Shown piece after piece: positions 25,115 to 36,670 of a stretch of DNA of 64,000 bases. Source of the DNA: Nyssa sinensis (lineage: Eukaryota; Streptophyta; Magnoliopsida; Cornales; Nyssaceae). A program made the translations under genes and the position numbers. The DNA lies in the NCBI GenBank assembly GCA_008638375.1, contig CM018050.1, positions 27,099,097 through 27,163,096 of the forward strand, given 5' to 3'. Under the pieces are notes generated by a model. The model worked only from the letters and a program-made list of their open reading frames with translations, was not told where the DNA came from and made no database searches. Position 1 is the stretch's first letter. Each line of letters starts with the position of its first letter.

Positions 25115-25575
25115 GTACCAAATGACCAAAATTTCCTTAGTGGGTAAAATGACCAAGATTCCCTTGGTTGAAAAAATGACCAAAATGCCATTGTTTGGAA
25201 AAATGACCAAAATGCCCTTGGTTGGCAAAAGTGACCAAAATATCTTTGGTGGGTAAAATGACCAAAATTCTCTTAGTGGTCTAAATGGCCAAAATGCCCT
25301 TAAAGGGTGAAACAACCAAAATGTCCTTAATGAGAAAAATGACCAAATGCCCTTGGTTGGCAAAATGACCAAAATACCTTTGATGGACAAAATGACCACA
25401 ATTCCCTTAGGGGGCTAAATGACAAAAACTCCCTTAAAGGGTGAAATGACCAAAATGGCCAAAATGACCAAAATGTCCCTAATGGGCAAAATGACCAAAA
25501 TGCCCTTAATGGGAAAAATGACCAAAATGTCTATAGTAGGCAAAATGACCAAAATGTCCTTGGTGGAAAAAATGT
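25115..25575. repeat. Minisatellite, about 28-bp unit 'aaaatgaccaaaatgccctt..'
   Basis: About 16 imperfect copies of 'aaaatgaccaaaatgccctt' plus 'ggttggc' or a variant. The truncated copy of this LTR has only a few such units, so the array expanded in this copy. Apparent reading frames across it are repeat artefacts. Confidence 0.9.
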
Positions 25576-25682
25576 GAAATTACTAAATTACCTTTAGATA
25601 AGAAATATTGTAGTAACTTCTCAAAAAATTCAAACTTACCCATGTACAATCAATGATCTCAAAATGAGGTGTCTACACTTAG

Positions 25683-27345
25683 TAAGGGAAAGTGATTTAT
25701 TTTTCATGACTCTAGGAATTTCTTGAGATATTGATACACTTGGCCTTCTTTATGGACATGGTTTTATCTCGCATTTTGCATGTCTGTTTGCTTTATATAT
25801 TTTTTTTGCTACTTTCCATACTTGTGTTCCTTTAGTTTTTTATTTTCTATTATTTGATACATTTCATGGATATGATCTAGTGGTTTTTTTGCAGGTCTAA
25901 CAGGTGTTTAGCCTCATTAAAGTAAGGGAAGTGTTTCAATAGTCACGAGTTTTAGTTTAAAATTGTAAATTTTTTCTTTTAGGATTTAGGAGGTTTACAT
26001 TTTTGTTCTTTTAGTCCTCATGTAATCTTTTGTTTTAGTTTTGTCACGAATTTTCAAATGGAGAGTTTATTAGGACTTTTAGTGTAAGTTTGTTTTGGCT
26101 AATCTGTATTGACAAAACTCTATTGAGTTGTAATGTGTCCAAGTTCATTTTATTAGTATTCTCAAGTCTTGTGTTAACTTAAGCATTCAGGTATCATAAT
26201 CAGATTCATCTATATGCTATGATTCACAATAATAAGCAAAGGTAATGGGTTGGGTTTGGTTTGAGCGCGCGCACACACACACACACTTCGTGCATTAAAG
26301 AGTTTTCTTAAACAGTTCTTTGTTCAAGTGTGAGTGGGTGTATTAAGTTTTTCTATAAGGTGGAAAGATTTTGAATATCAATTGGGCTATTATATTTCAA
26401 TTAGTTCCAAATGACTCATTGTTCAAGATTTGTTCGAACGAAAATTCTAAAACATTTTCGCTCGAGTTCATGTGATCACTCATTTGAATGAATATTCCAA
26501 ATAGTGTTCATTCAAGCTCATTTAGTCATTGGTTTAAACGAAAATTCCAATGAGGCATTCATTCTAATTCGTTTGTTTATTCATTCGAATGAATGTCGTA
26601 CAAAGTAGTTTCCTAATTTGATTTAACTAGTACGACTGGATTTCCTAAACCCTTCATATATGAGGTTTTGATCTCGATTTCAGTGTGAAATTTTTGGTTG
26701 TTGTCATAGAATGTTTCTAAACTTTACCAAAATGTTTTCTCTATGTTCATGATGCACATATAGATCGAATCTTTTGCATAAGAACTTGAATTTTATCTTC
26801 TACTATATCGTTAGACTGAAAGCTTATAGAGTTCAAATTTATACAATCGATAGAGTTTGAGATTGCATAGAGATTTGCACTTGGGATTTTCCATTTGTGG
26901 ACTTCGAAGTTGTGGACTCATTTGAAGAGTGCTTGAGGATTTGAGTTTTGAAAGATACATAGTGTGAACAAGGATTGAAGGATTAATTCATTATGTCTAC
27001 AAGGTCTTTAATTATTAAATCTCTTCTAATGGATTTTGTATCCAGTTCAACATCTTAAGATTTTTTAAAGCAGATTTAGTTTATTTATGAAAATTTTCTC
27101 GTCCACAAATTTGGTGCACTATCTTAATCTCTTTACTATTTCTTTATTATTATTGCTATAGTTTATTGTTACATGTCATTGTATTTGATTGCACGCATTA
27201 GAACACAATTCTCACATAGTTGCAGTAATAATCTCAGTCTCGTTGAAGCAAGTTAAAAATTGGTTAAGATAATTTAGTTTTTTCGTATAAACCTATTCAT
27301 CCCCTCCTCTAGACCTATTTCATATCATCTAGATACACATAGGGC
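25683..27345 (+). mobile_element. 3' part and probable 3' LTR tail of the SIRE-like copia element
   Basis: The text resumes after the solo LTR with T-rich sequence and 'taaagtaagggaagtgt' near 25,919, a possible polypurine-like region. The stretch ends in 'aacctattcatcccctcctct' (27,287), a typical copia LTR tail. No protein homology is seen. Exact LTR ends are not resolved, so the extent is approximate. Confidence 0.4.
26262..26287. repeat. (GC)n(AC)n microsatellite
   Basis: 'gcgcgcgcacacacacacac' at 26,264. Confidence 0.9.
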
Positions 27346-28181
27346 CTTTCAACTAGGCTAGGATAAGTTAAACTAAGATATGTTGGCTAAGTTAGGCTCT
27401 GATGATGATTGAAGCAAGGTTCTTTGTTCATTTTTTAAACTTATATTTATAAACATCGTTGAGCTTAGATTACCCTATGTTTGCATATTCTCCACATTTT
27501 CTTTCACTTTTCACTTTTTATAGCATTAAGTTATGTTCGACGGCCACAATTACATGCCTACCATGGACACCTTTTATGTTATTCATAACTGGGGTTCCAT
27601 TTTGTTGCCATGGAGTTGTTGCCACTTGTCTCACATTGCACTTTCTAAACCTTATAATTGTGGATGGATAAGGCTTCTTCAACCATTACCAATTGTCCCA
27701 CACTGCTTAATGATTAGTTTTTAGTCTTCAAATATGCGTCCACAACTCTAAGTTTTCAAGTCGTGAAGATTTAGGACTTATACAAAACTCCAAATGTTGT
27801 AGTATTTTGGATGTCTTGTCTAAGATTGGGTGGTCGTCCTTTCACAAATCAACCTTTATTCGAAAGTTAACCTCATTTTGTAAGTTCATCTACCTTCGCA
27901 AGCTCATCCATATTAGCAGGACAACTTATTTCTGTGTGAAGGTATTTTTTCACAGGCTGCTAGGTTTGCAGGATGATCCTTTTCACAAGACAATCTACAT
28001 TTGTAGGTTCTATGATGATCTTCCTCCATAAGACTATCTTTCCTCTCAAGTTCACGGATTCGAAAGTTTGCGAGTTTGCATGACAATCTTCCTTCACATA
28101 TTTGTAGATTCACAAGCTCGTGAGTTTGCAAGAGATCTTTTTTCACTAACCTTATTTTATAGATTGATTTTATATTTGAAC
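27346..28181. other. Unassigned sequence with degenerate 'ttcacaag..' repeats
   Basis: No gene is supported. From about 27,835 to 28,150 short related blocks recur ('ttcgcaagctc', 'ttcacaagacaatct', 'ttcacaagctcgtgagtttg') about every 40-50 bp, suggesting an old tandem repeat. It ends at TGAAC, the left flank of the solo LTR. Confidence 0.4.
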
Positions 28182-31104
28182 TGTAGAGATCTGAAAAATG
28201 AGGGTAAATTTTTCGTTTTTGTCGGTAGGGCACTATTCATGCACCGTTTGCCGGTAGGGCGCTATACGTGTACATTTAACTATAAGTCATATTTAGAAGC
28301 ATATTTTGAGTATTCTATAGAAGATAAATATGATTATAATGTTAAAATAAATCTCCTGTAAAAATTTGAGCCTATTCAGAGACATTTTAAAAAAACTGGA
28401 CCAAAAGGGCATCCGGGTGGCCCGAGTGGATCCGGCCAAACCCGGCCACAGGAGAAAATTTATTTTTTTTAAAATTATCATTTAAAATGATTATAAGAAC
28501 TTTGTATAAAACAAAATATCGAATTGAGGCGTTTCAAGACAGGTTGTAGTGTAACGAGGCTCGAAATCATTAAGGGCAAAAGGGTCATTTTGCCCCCTTT
28601 GCCTCTCCACTATAAACACAGCCCCCTTAGTGTATTTTTATCATAATTTGGGCTGAGATTCAGAGCAGAGGTCGTGCATGGTGAAAAGGTGAGAAAAAAC
28701 CCTAGTTTCTTCAAGCTTCAAGCTTCCGAAACACATTCCTCGGGTTGGATTTTCGCCAAGGTCCCTTCTGAGAAATTGTTCCTCTCATCGAGACCTATAT
28801 TTTCACCAAAAATTTTGGCTGTACAGCTAACAAAACTTTCGTGGTTTGAGAAAAACCATTCTAAGTATGATACTTTACTAAGTTAGGAATAGATTTGAGT
28901 TTTCTTGCCTTTCTATGTGTTGATTGAATGATTAAGATGTTTACTTGATGTTGAAAAATCATTTAAGTGGTAGTTTCTTTGAAAATTTAGAGTTGGTAGT
29001 TTAGGTACTTTTGTGTACTTGAGTATTCTTTGGGAATTTGGAAAAGTAATAAACATGAACCATGACTATAAGTGAAATTCATTGTATTCTAGCTTAGGTT
29101 CATGTAGACAAAATCTTATAGTTGGAAAGTTATGATTTATTTAAGGTGTTGGTGTTTTATGTATTTTGTGATCTTTGTGAATTTGTCAAAGTGATGAACA
29201 TGTAACTTGTTTATATGTTTAGATTATTATATTTTGGTTTATATGCATGTGGATATAACTTGTGTTTTGGCGGATGTGATGGTTTAATGTCTTGGTGTTT
29301 TATGAAAATTATGTGTTCTTTGTGAATTAGCAAATTTGTGAAAATGTAGTTTGAACATGTGATGATATGGATTATTTATGGTATTTGTTCATGTGTAAGA
29401 TGTTTGGGGGTTTTGGAGTTATGATTTATGTTGGACATAATGCATGACTTGAAGAGAACATCATGTGTTTGATGAATTGTTATATTGAAGTTGCATGATG
29501 AGATCATAGCATTTTGGCATATTGTGATTCCTTGGAAACATGGTGTGAGTTGAGCACATGGTGCTATGCATTATGAGGGTGTAGATCCTGCGGTGAAAAA
29601 CCCAAAATCTGACCAATAACAGTACTCGCGGGCTGACGATGGGCGGACCGTGAAGCGAGGCATGGGTGGCATAGAGTTGCATGTGTGTGTCATGCATATT
29701 GACATTGCATGACATTGGGGGGATTATGAGATTATAGCTTTTAAAATGTACACGTGCACATGCCACGCCTTAAATTTGTTCCTAGCATTAGCAGCAGTTG
29801 AGCTGACCCATTCGTGAGATATCATATTTCAGATGAGGTTTCGAGATGCTTGAGACTTGTTAAAGTCTTGAGAAAGGAAGGAAAATGGATCATGAAGCAT
29901 ATTTGGCCCTTGGGGCACGTTTTTGTATGTATAGGCATAAGCCCAAATAACTTGTATTTAAATTTGGAAGAATAGTGGATTATAGGCCTTGGGCCATTTC
30001 AAAGTGTAAGGGTATAAACTCAATTGATAAGTAGGATGTATTTACTTAATGAGCATCATATGTATATATATTGAGACAAATAGATGTGTATGTTGAGAAC
30101 AAGGGATGTGTGTTTAATTTAAATGAATTTGTGGCCATCGAGTGAGGATGGAATGTGCAGTGCTTGTATACATGAAACATTGTAAACATTAGGTGGGAAA
30201 AGGCTTAGAAAACAAAGGGGGCTATGTCCAAATTTTTGAAAAATTAAAGAATTGATTAAGTGTGTAAAACACCATTCAAATGGGGGAAATAAATAACCAA
30301 AATGAGGGTTTAAAAACCTTGAAGAAATTGGCTAAAAATGGGGAAAGAGTGGTCTTGAGAAATTTGGAAAAAGAAATTCAAAAAAAGGAAATATAGGTTG
30401 CAGCCATGAACAGTAAAAATGCAGAAAATCAGATTTTGGAATAGCCTGCTCTCTGTCGCTACAGTACCCCAGCCCCTGCCGCAGCCCGCCGGGCCTTGCG
30501 AGCGCCCATGCGCCCTGCGCTTGCCCTTGCGTGCCTTGTGCCTGTGCCACTGCTGTCCCATACGCGACAACCTGCTGCACCCCCTAACACTTAACCCTTT
30601 TGGCCACCTTTTTGAGTCATGTTTGGGTACCTTTTTGGACCATGTTTGGCCACCCTTTTCGGCCATTTTTTTTCCATCCTTTTGGGCAATGGTTGGCCAC
30701 CTTTTTGGGGCCATGTTTGGCCACTTGCATGGGCCATGTTTGGCCTCTCACTTGGACTAATTTTTGATAGGATTTTTGACCAGTTCTTGGCCTATACCTT
30801 AGGGTATTTTGAGACCTATTTGAGCCATCATTTCAAGGCATTTTTAGAAATGCTTTGAGATAATTTTGGGAGCTATTTTTGGAATATGACTTAAACCGAT
30901 TTGAACATTAATTGGATAGGATATTTAAGTAACCTTCGGAGACCATTTAGTCATGTTAAAATAGCAAGTGTTTAATTTTAATTTTGAAAAAAACTTGAGG
31001 AAATAATAAGGGAGATTCAACTAAATCTATTTAATTATCATTTATTAATTTCTTTTAATTTCCTTTCACTCACTCCCCGGGTTGTGAAAATTCGGGACGT
31101 GACA
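28182..31104 (+). mobile_element. Solo LTR of the Tekay/Del-type chromovirus family, inverted relative to 14,075-17,156
   Basis: It starts TGTAGAGATCTGAAAAATG and ends CGGGACGTGACA, matching the minus-strand LTR at 14-17 kb along its length. Flanks TGAAC (28,177-28,181) and TAAAC (31,105-31,109) agree at four of five bases. No primer-binding site, polypurine tract or pol sequence adjoins it. It includes a GC-rich block (30,470-30,550) and a TATA-like TATAAACA at about 28,611. Open frames in it are accidental. Confidence 0.83.
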
Positions 31105-31800
31105 TAAACGTTCTAACATTACAAATATAGACTCATCTGCCAAAAGCAAAATTGACATTTAAGACCCTACAAAAGTTATCATAACATCTCACCCAATTAT
31201 TTGGGGTCTTGCTACACGACATTAATTTCTTCATGACATCTAAGCGCAAATTAGGGTGTAAATATATTATAATAGAAAGAAAAATATTAAAACAAATAAA
31301 GCAACTATTGTTTGATATTGTTGTCATTTATTTATTTATTATTTTTGTTTTTAGTTTTTTGAAAATTGGACGAAAAACATGTTTGATTACTCGCTTTTTT
31401 TTTTTTTGAAAATGTTTTCAAACTTAGGCTAAAACCTAGAAATAAAAAAAAAAAATTCAACAATGAAAATCAGAAACGACAATAGTATTCCACTATCATC
31501 TTTAGATTATAGTCGGTCAAGTGAGGCATTAGTTAATTATTCCACACATTGTATTGTCATTTTTTTTTATCTCTTCGTAGATGTGGAGGTGGGTTCCAAA
31601 TGTATTTATTGATCATGTTAATAAATGATATTTTGAATATTGGCCTTATTTAATTACCAAACAATTTATCTTTTTAAAAAAGAAAAACAAATAATATTAT
31701 TACATCAAACACAATTTTTATTTTTGTTTTATAAAAAAAAAAAGAAACTAATTTTTATTTTCAAAAAATTGAAGTACTAAGAACTTGTATTCACAGTTAC
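31105..31800. other. AT-rich intergenic region upstream of AUG1
   Basis: No gene. Poly-T and poly-A runs are frequent. It should include the AUG1 promoter, but I cannot choose a TATA box with confidence. Confidence 0.5.
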
Positions 31801-31969
31801 TTCATAATTCAACTCTGTTTCAAACGTACTTCTATACCTCGTTGTTCCAACGTCCTTTTCAAGTTCAAAATATCATCACTTGATTTCGCTGCAACCCGGG
31901 CGAACCAAACCTTATACCTCGATCATTCACTGAATTCGGCAAACACTTCCGTCTTAGCGGTTTTGCAAG

Positions 31970-32289
31970 GTTAGTCTATCTCTCTAAATTCTGAAATTTA
32001 TATATGTCGATTCTTCTACCTTCGTCTAGGTTTTTTTCAATTTGAGTTTGACCCCAATTCACAGTACCTGCTTTGATCAGCTTGATCTTTGTTACAGCAT
32101 TAAAAACCCTAGGAAAATTTTCTCAGATCACTAGTTGTTGACAAATAACCCTCTATTTCCTTGTTATAGAGTGCTACATTTTGATCATGTAATCAAGAAA
32201 TGTTACATTTTCTTTTTTCTCTTTTCTTTTGACCCATTCAAAACAATTTCAAACCCATTTTGACCCTTTCTCGCAGAAAATTTCACAGG
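31970..32289 (+). other. Likely intron in the AUG1 5' UTR
   Basis: 'gttttgcaag/gttagt' at 31,970 is a good donor, and 'gaaaatttcacag/gtttg' at about 32,289 a good acceptor, just before the ATG at 32,312. Leader introns are frequent in plant housekeeping genes. Inferred only. Confidence 0.4.
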
Positions 32290-32311
32290 TTTGATTAACA
32301 ATTGAAAGAAA

Positions 32312-35300
32312 ATGAGTGATGTTATTTCTGGAGCCGATGCTCCGCTAACCGAAGCAAAAAGCAGTTTTGATGCGAGTCGAATTGCAGAAGTTAAAGCATG
32401 GCTTGTATCTCAATTTGCTGGAAAAGATGTCCCTGATTTTGAGTACAATTCTCGAAGCATTGCTCATTTGCATAATTTCGCCACTGTATCCCAAGCCAAA
32501 ACTCAAGCTGCGGGGATTATTGCCAATGATTTCCGCCAAAAAGCGGTCGAGTATCATTCCCAAGGTTGTTTTTTACATCTTGTTATGTAGACTTTTTTCA
32601 CTGTTTTACTTCTTTTCATGTTCTCTATGACTCATGGAGAAATGCTTTGAAAATTTAATAACTGTAGCTGCAAGGATTCGAGAGATATTGGAGAATGTGG
32701 GATTGGCTCAGGAGGGTTTGCCGATGAATGTGGTTGCATCGGCACACGTTCTTGCTAATGTGGCAAATTTGTTGAATATTAGAGATACTGAACTAAGTAG
32801 GTGGGTTGTCTTTCCTCACGTTTTCTCATTTTCTTCAAAACTTTGGATTAAAGGTGCACTGATGTTGCAAAGCTGCATGACTTTAGTCCAACAGCAGCAG
32901 AAACATGTCTCCTTAGCCTTGCTCAAACTTTTTTTTTTTTAGTTTTTAGAGTCTTACTGGAGGAATGCATCTAGTTTTCTTGTAGCAATGGGCGATATAT
33001 CTTTAAGAAAAATTGGAGTGGAGGAGAAGAGGGCTAAAGTACAAAAGGAGTCCAAAATTCTCCTTGATTACACTCGAAAGGCAATTGCGAGGCTCACTTA
33101 TTTGAAAAGGTAAACTCGAAAATGCATCCTTTTGGGTTCCTATCTAAGTTTGTTTATGAGTTCATAAGTGAAAATTTTTCATTACAATTTCTTATGTCTA
33201 TATTGAACTTTGTGAACAGATCTTTTGATTTCTTTTTCCCTTAAATTGTATTGCTAGAACACTTGCACAACTGGAAGATGATGTAGCTCCTTGTGAAGCT
33301 CAAATGGAAAATTGGAAAACAAACTTGGCAATTATGGTCTCAAAAGAAAGACAATACCTGCAACAATATTCCAACTATAAGGTACTGTCCTTATATTTTC
33401 AGTGTTTTCATTGTTGGTTAAGGGTTGTTGACTTTTCAACATCATAGTCGATTGTTTCTGCGTATCAAAAAAAAAATCAATTGTTTCCTCTCTCTCTCTC
33501 CCAAAAAAAATCTTATAAATGAAGTTATTTTTTCTTTGTCAAGAAACTTTTTTTTTTTGAAGGATACGCTCATATCTTTTGATCGTATGTATGCTACTTG
33601 GCAGATCCTAAGTGATTCTTTTATCCATTTGAGTTTTCTGGTTTTGTTTCCCGTATTGATAGTATCATTGTTAACAAATAGTTCTCTTGCTTGTGTTGAA
33701 ACATGAATGTGCTCATATCCATTCAGTTATTCTTGTTGAAATCCCTTTCCGATCTCACTTATTCCCCCCTCCCCCCCCCCCCCCCCGGGAATCCTTTTTT
33801 GGAATGACTTACAGTAGCACTACCAATATAATGAACTAAACTAAAATGGATGGATATTTCTAGCTATGCTTTGAAGAAACTTTTGTTTGAATGTCTGCTA
33901 AATATAAAATGCTTTTTATTGTTATAGTTCTAGATTTTAGTTAAAAAACTTTACCTGATTGTTATTTGACATATTAAACCTTAATTCTTTTTACCCTCGT
34001 ATATGTTTGTTATTAGTGGTGCATTTACTCCAAGAGACATTGTGCATTTGTCAGATGAAGAAGTTCGTTTTATGATGGTAAACAACCTACTTTCAAAACA
34101 CAACCAATTTTCATCATCCTTCCATCAAAACTTCCTGTAGGATATGCAGCAAGTTCAATATTCGAAGCCCTAACCCAGCCAAGTCCTCAAATATGATTCT
34201 TTTACAGCTACAACTTAGATGAGGGAGTAGAATTGCCGAAAAATCAGAGCACTTCTGGTGCGAACAAGAAAAAAGAGAAGAGAGAGAGAGAGTACTTCTT
34301 GTATTTCCAACGTAGTATTAAACTACTTTTCGAAACTTAGTAGCTTGAGACATTGATATGAATATACATGCTTTTTTCCTTCTTTTTTTTGAAGTAATGG
34401 GAAACTTCCGTAAAACCAATTGGTTATCTAAAAGGATGTTTGCAGACGCATCAGAGGAGAAGTTCAAGTTGTGAAACCTCTAATTCAAATGTTTGAAACA
34501 CATATAAGCTGATTGAATTAGTTATGTGGTAAAGATTTTAGTTTCTTCATATAATAGGGAATTTGAAATGGGTTTGAAGGGTTCTAAAGACTCATCAGAG
34601 GAGGTCAACTTTGAAATCTTTACTACAGATGATTGATTCACATTTAGGTAAATTTAATTGGGTAGATAGTGTTATGGGATCTTGGATCGAATTTTGAAGG
34701 GTTTTAAGGACCACTGAAGGAGGACTGTTTGTGAAACCTTTATTGAAGATGTTTTAGCTTTTAAAGTGCATTTCAGCAAACTGAACTGGATCAATGGTGA
34801 ATTTTTTTTTCCTTTATATGCCAGAAAGAGAGAAGACAGAATGTTCCAGGTAACCATAAAACAAGCTTGGAGGAAAAATGGTAGTTTAATACAAAATATA
34901 TTCTTTTTTTTTTTTCTCTCGTCTCTGTATTTTAATCTAAAAGCATCTAAACTTGCAAACTGTGCAATGACTAGAACAATGTCATCATGCAGTACTAGTT
35001 ATTTTTATGTTTACCATTCTGTATAATTTGTTTCAGACATTTCTTTCTCCTTTTCTTTCATTTTCCTTTTCTGAGGATGGGATGAACAGATTTTTTTTCA
35101 GAAGACTTGTTTAAGAATCATGATCTTTGAATTATCTTATCTTCCCTCTTGTTTAATTTGCTTCAGTTATTGATTTAGAAAATTATATATCTCAAGATAT
35201 GAGTCCTGCAAGTGTTGAATGGTTTGATTGTCATGCTAGAAAGTGTAATTTTGGGAATGCCCGGGGTTTTCATTTCCATTCCAGTTTCGCTGGAAAATCA

Positions 35301-36670
35301 GAACATTGGGGGAACTTAAGGATTTTGAAGGCACATAAATCCAAATTCATTCTGTCACTTGGGAGTTATTTGACTCAAAAAGAGATGTCCTTGCCCTGCA
35401 CTTTCTTTGCCCGTGGCAAATAGCTTTTAGCATTTTGCAAATTCAAATAGTTATTTTGACCTTGAATTTCATTGAACTTCTTGAAAGTGCTTGTAGTTTT
35501 GTGGGTATTTGTGAAAGAAAATGGCTCAATTATTCATCTTCATCTTGAATGTATTTATTTCTCTTGCCAAGGTCTGTAAAATGGTGGATGGTTTTGCCAT
35601 GGAATGTGCCAGTTCCCAGGTGTTTCATCTATCTGGATATTGTATTGGTCACTATGCCTTGATTTGTAAAAGTAATATTATAAATAGATTATTTGATATA
35701 GTTTCAAGGGTTGATTGTTCTTGGCAGCTTCTTCGGTCTATAAGAACACATGGACTTCTATTTTGACTTTGCTGATTAAGGGTTGGGGTTGATTGGGCTT
35801 GATCAAGAACAGTTTTTAGATTGCAAATGTTTGGGTTTTCATTTCATGTTTGAGAGGTTTAGTATTAGTCAAGCTTTTCCTTGACTTATTAACAGTGCTG
35901 CTTTCGAACATGAACAGTACAAAAGTGCCTCTGTATGGTATGGATTCAATGATTTGGGAAACTTCAACATTTTTCTCTAGTCGTTGAGAAATACAGGATG
36001 AATCAATTCCTGTTGTTGTTGTTGTTGTTGTTGTGGGTATGACATTATGAATGAGGTTCCTCTTTTCTGCAAATGCTCTCCCAAAGATTACTCTCTTGTT
36101 TTTTGAGTGATAATAGAATTTACAGTTTTCAGTGTCAAATTTTCCTTCTTTTTTTCCCAGTTTTTTGACTTAACACATCACTGAGTGTAGATGAAATTTT
36201 CTTCGTGGATACTTTATGCTGTAACCAAATTTTAGGGGTGTGTTTGTGTGTGTTGTTAACTGAAATATTATACGTAATCTAAATGTATTTTGTGCATTAC
36301 TCATATCAAAGACTATTTGGGAGCAGGCAATACTCAATCGCGTGGGCTACACCCCGGAGATCAGCCATGGAGTATTGGTTGAAATGGCAGAGCATAGGAA
36401 GGAATTGGAGAAGAAAACAAAGCCCATCCTCGATACTTTGAGAAGCTACCAGGACTTGCCTCCAGGTAATTATATTTTCAATAAGCCTGATCAATAACAT
36501 ATTTGATAGTTCATTCTCTTTTCTGGGAAATAGTGAGTTCAGGAATCTTTTTGTTCATTCAGGATAAAGCTTTGGCCGCACTAGCAATCGAGGACAGGAA
36601 AAGGCAGTATGCTGCTGCTGAGAAGTACCTTGAAGATGTATTGCAGTCAGCTCTTGCCACCACAGAGTGA
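32312..36670 (+). CDS. AUG1: AUGMIN subunit 1 (HAUS1-like), six coding exons
   Basis: Augmin recruits gamma-tubulin to existing microtubules to nucleate branches in the spindle, phragmoplast and cortical array. Coding exons, inferred from GT-AG borders and family similarity: 32,312-32,564; 32,668-32,800; 32,975-33,109; 33,258-33,381; 36,327-36,465; last exon to 36,670. Recognisable stretches include MSDVISGADAP at the start, then RIREIL, NLLNIRDTEL, SFLVAMGDISLRK, GVEEKRAK, ENWKTNL, NRVGYTPEISH and DTLRSYQDLPP, ending AAAEKYLEDVLQSAL. This is largely coiled coil. The joined length would be about 296 residues, near the ~300 usual for plants. Phases fit at every junction except the last: the acceptor at 36,563 shifts the frame to an immediate stop, while one at 36,543 keeps frame and adds seven residues. 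Intron 4 is 2.9 kb. The gene converges with FIS1. Confidence 0.9.
33758..33789. repeat. Poly-C tract in AUG1 intron 4
   Basis: An almost pure C run of about 20 bases, preceded by CCCCCCT and followed by GGGAATCC. Confidence 0.95.
34430..34800 (+). repeat. Degenerate tandem repeat (~120-130 bp) in AUG1 intron 4
   Basis: Three related blocks contain 'catcagaggag' or 'cactgaaggag', 'gtgaaacct' and 'gatg..ttga'. They begin near 34,450, 34,580 and 34,700. No coding signal. Confidence 0.55.
36013..36034. repeat. (TTG)n microsatellite in AUG1 intron 4
   Basis: Seven perfect TTG/GTT triplets. Confidence 0.9.

Larger units (their letters stand above)
22766..25677 (-). mobile_element. Solo LTR, 2.9 kb, gypsy-like, nested in the copia element
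   Basis: Plus-strand ends are TGTGAGCGTCG and GGTGTCTACA, so TG...CA. Flanks are CTTAA (22,761-22,765) and CTTAG (25,678-25,682), a 5-bp target duplication with one change. Read on the minus strand it starts TGTAGACACCTCATTTTG, a start common among plant LTRs, and has a TATA box (TATAAATA) at 23,858-23,865. No primer-binding site or internal domain adjoins it, so it is a solo LTR left by recombination. It contains a MITE and a minisatellite. Confidence 0.8.

Noticed and set aside
25014..25399. Frames of repeated 'KMTKMPLVG' and 'GILVILPTK' type on opposite strands
   Set aside because: Both come from the 28-bp minisatellite in the solo LTR.
22766..25677. 3' LTR of the copia element paired with 17,800-19,368
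   Set aside because: The two LTRs match, but the CTTAA/CTTAG flanks, the absence of a primer-binding site after 19,368 and the continuing copia-type text on both sides favour separate nested insertions.
30310..30858. Frames of 79-134 codons
   Set aside because: They are inside the solo LTR, overlapping on both strands, with no homology.
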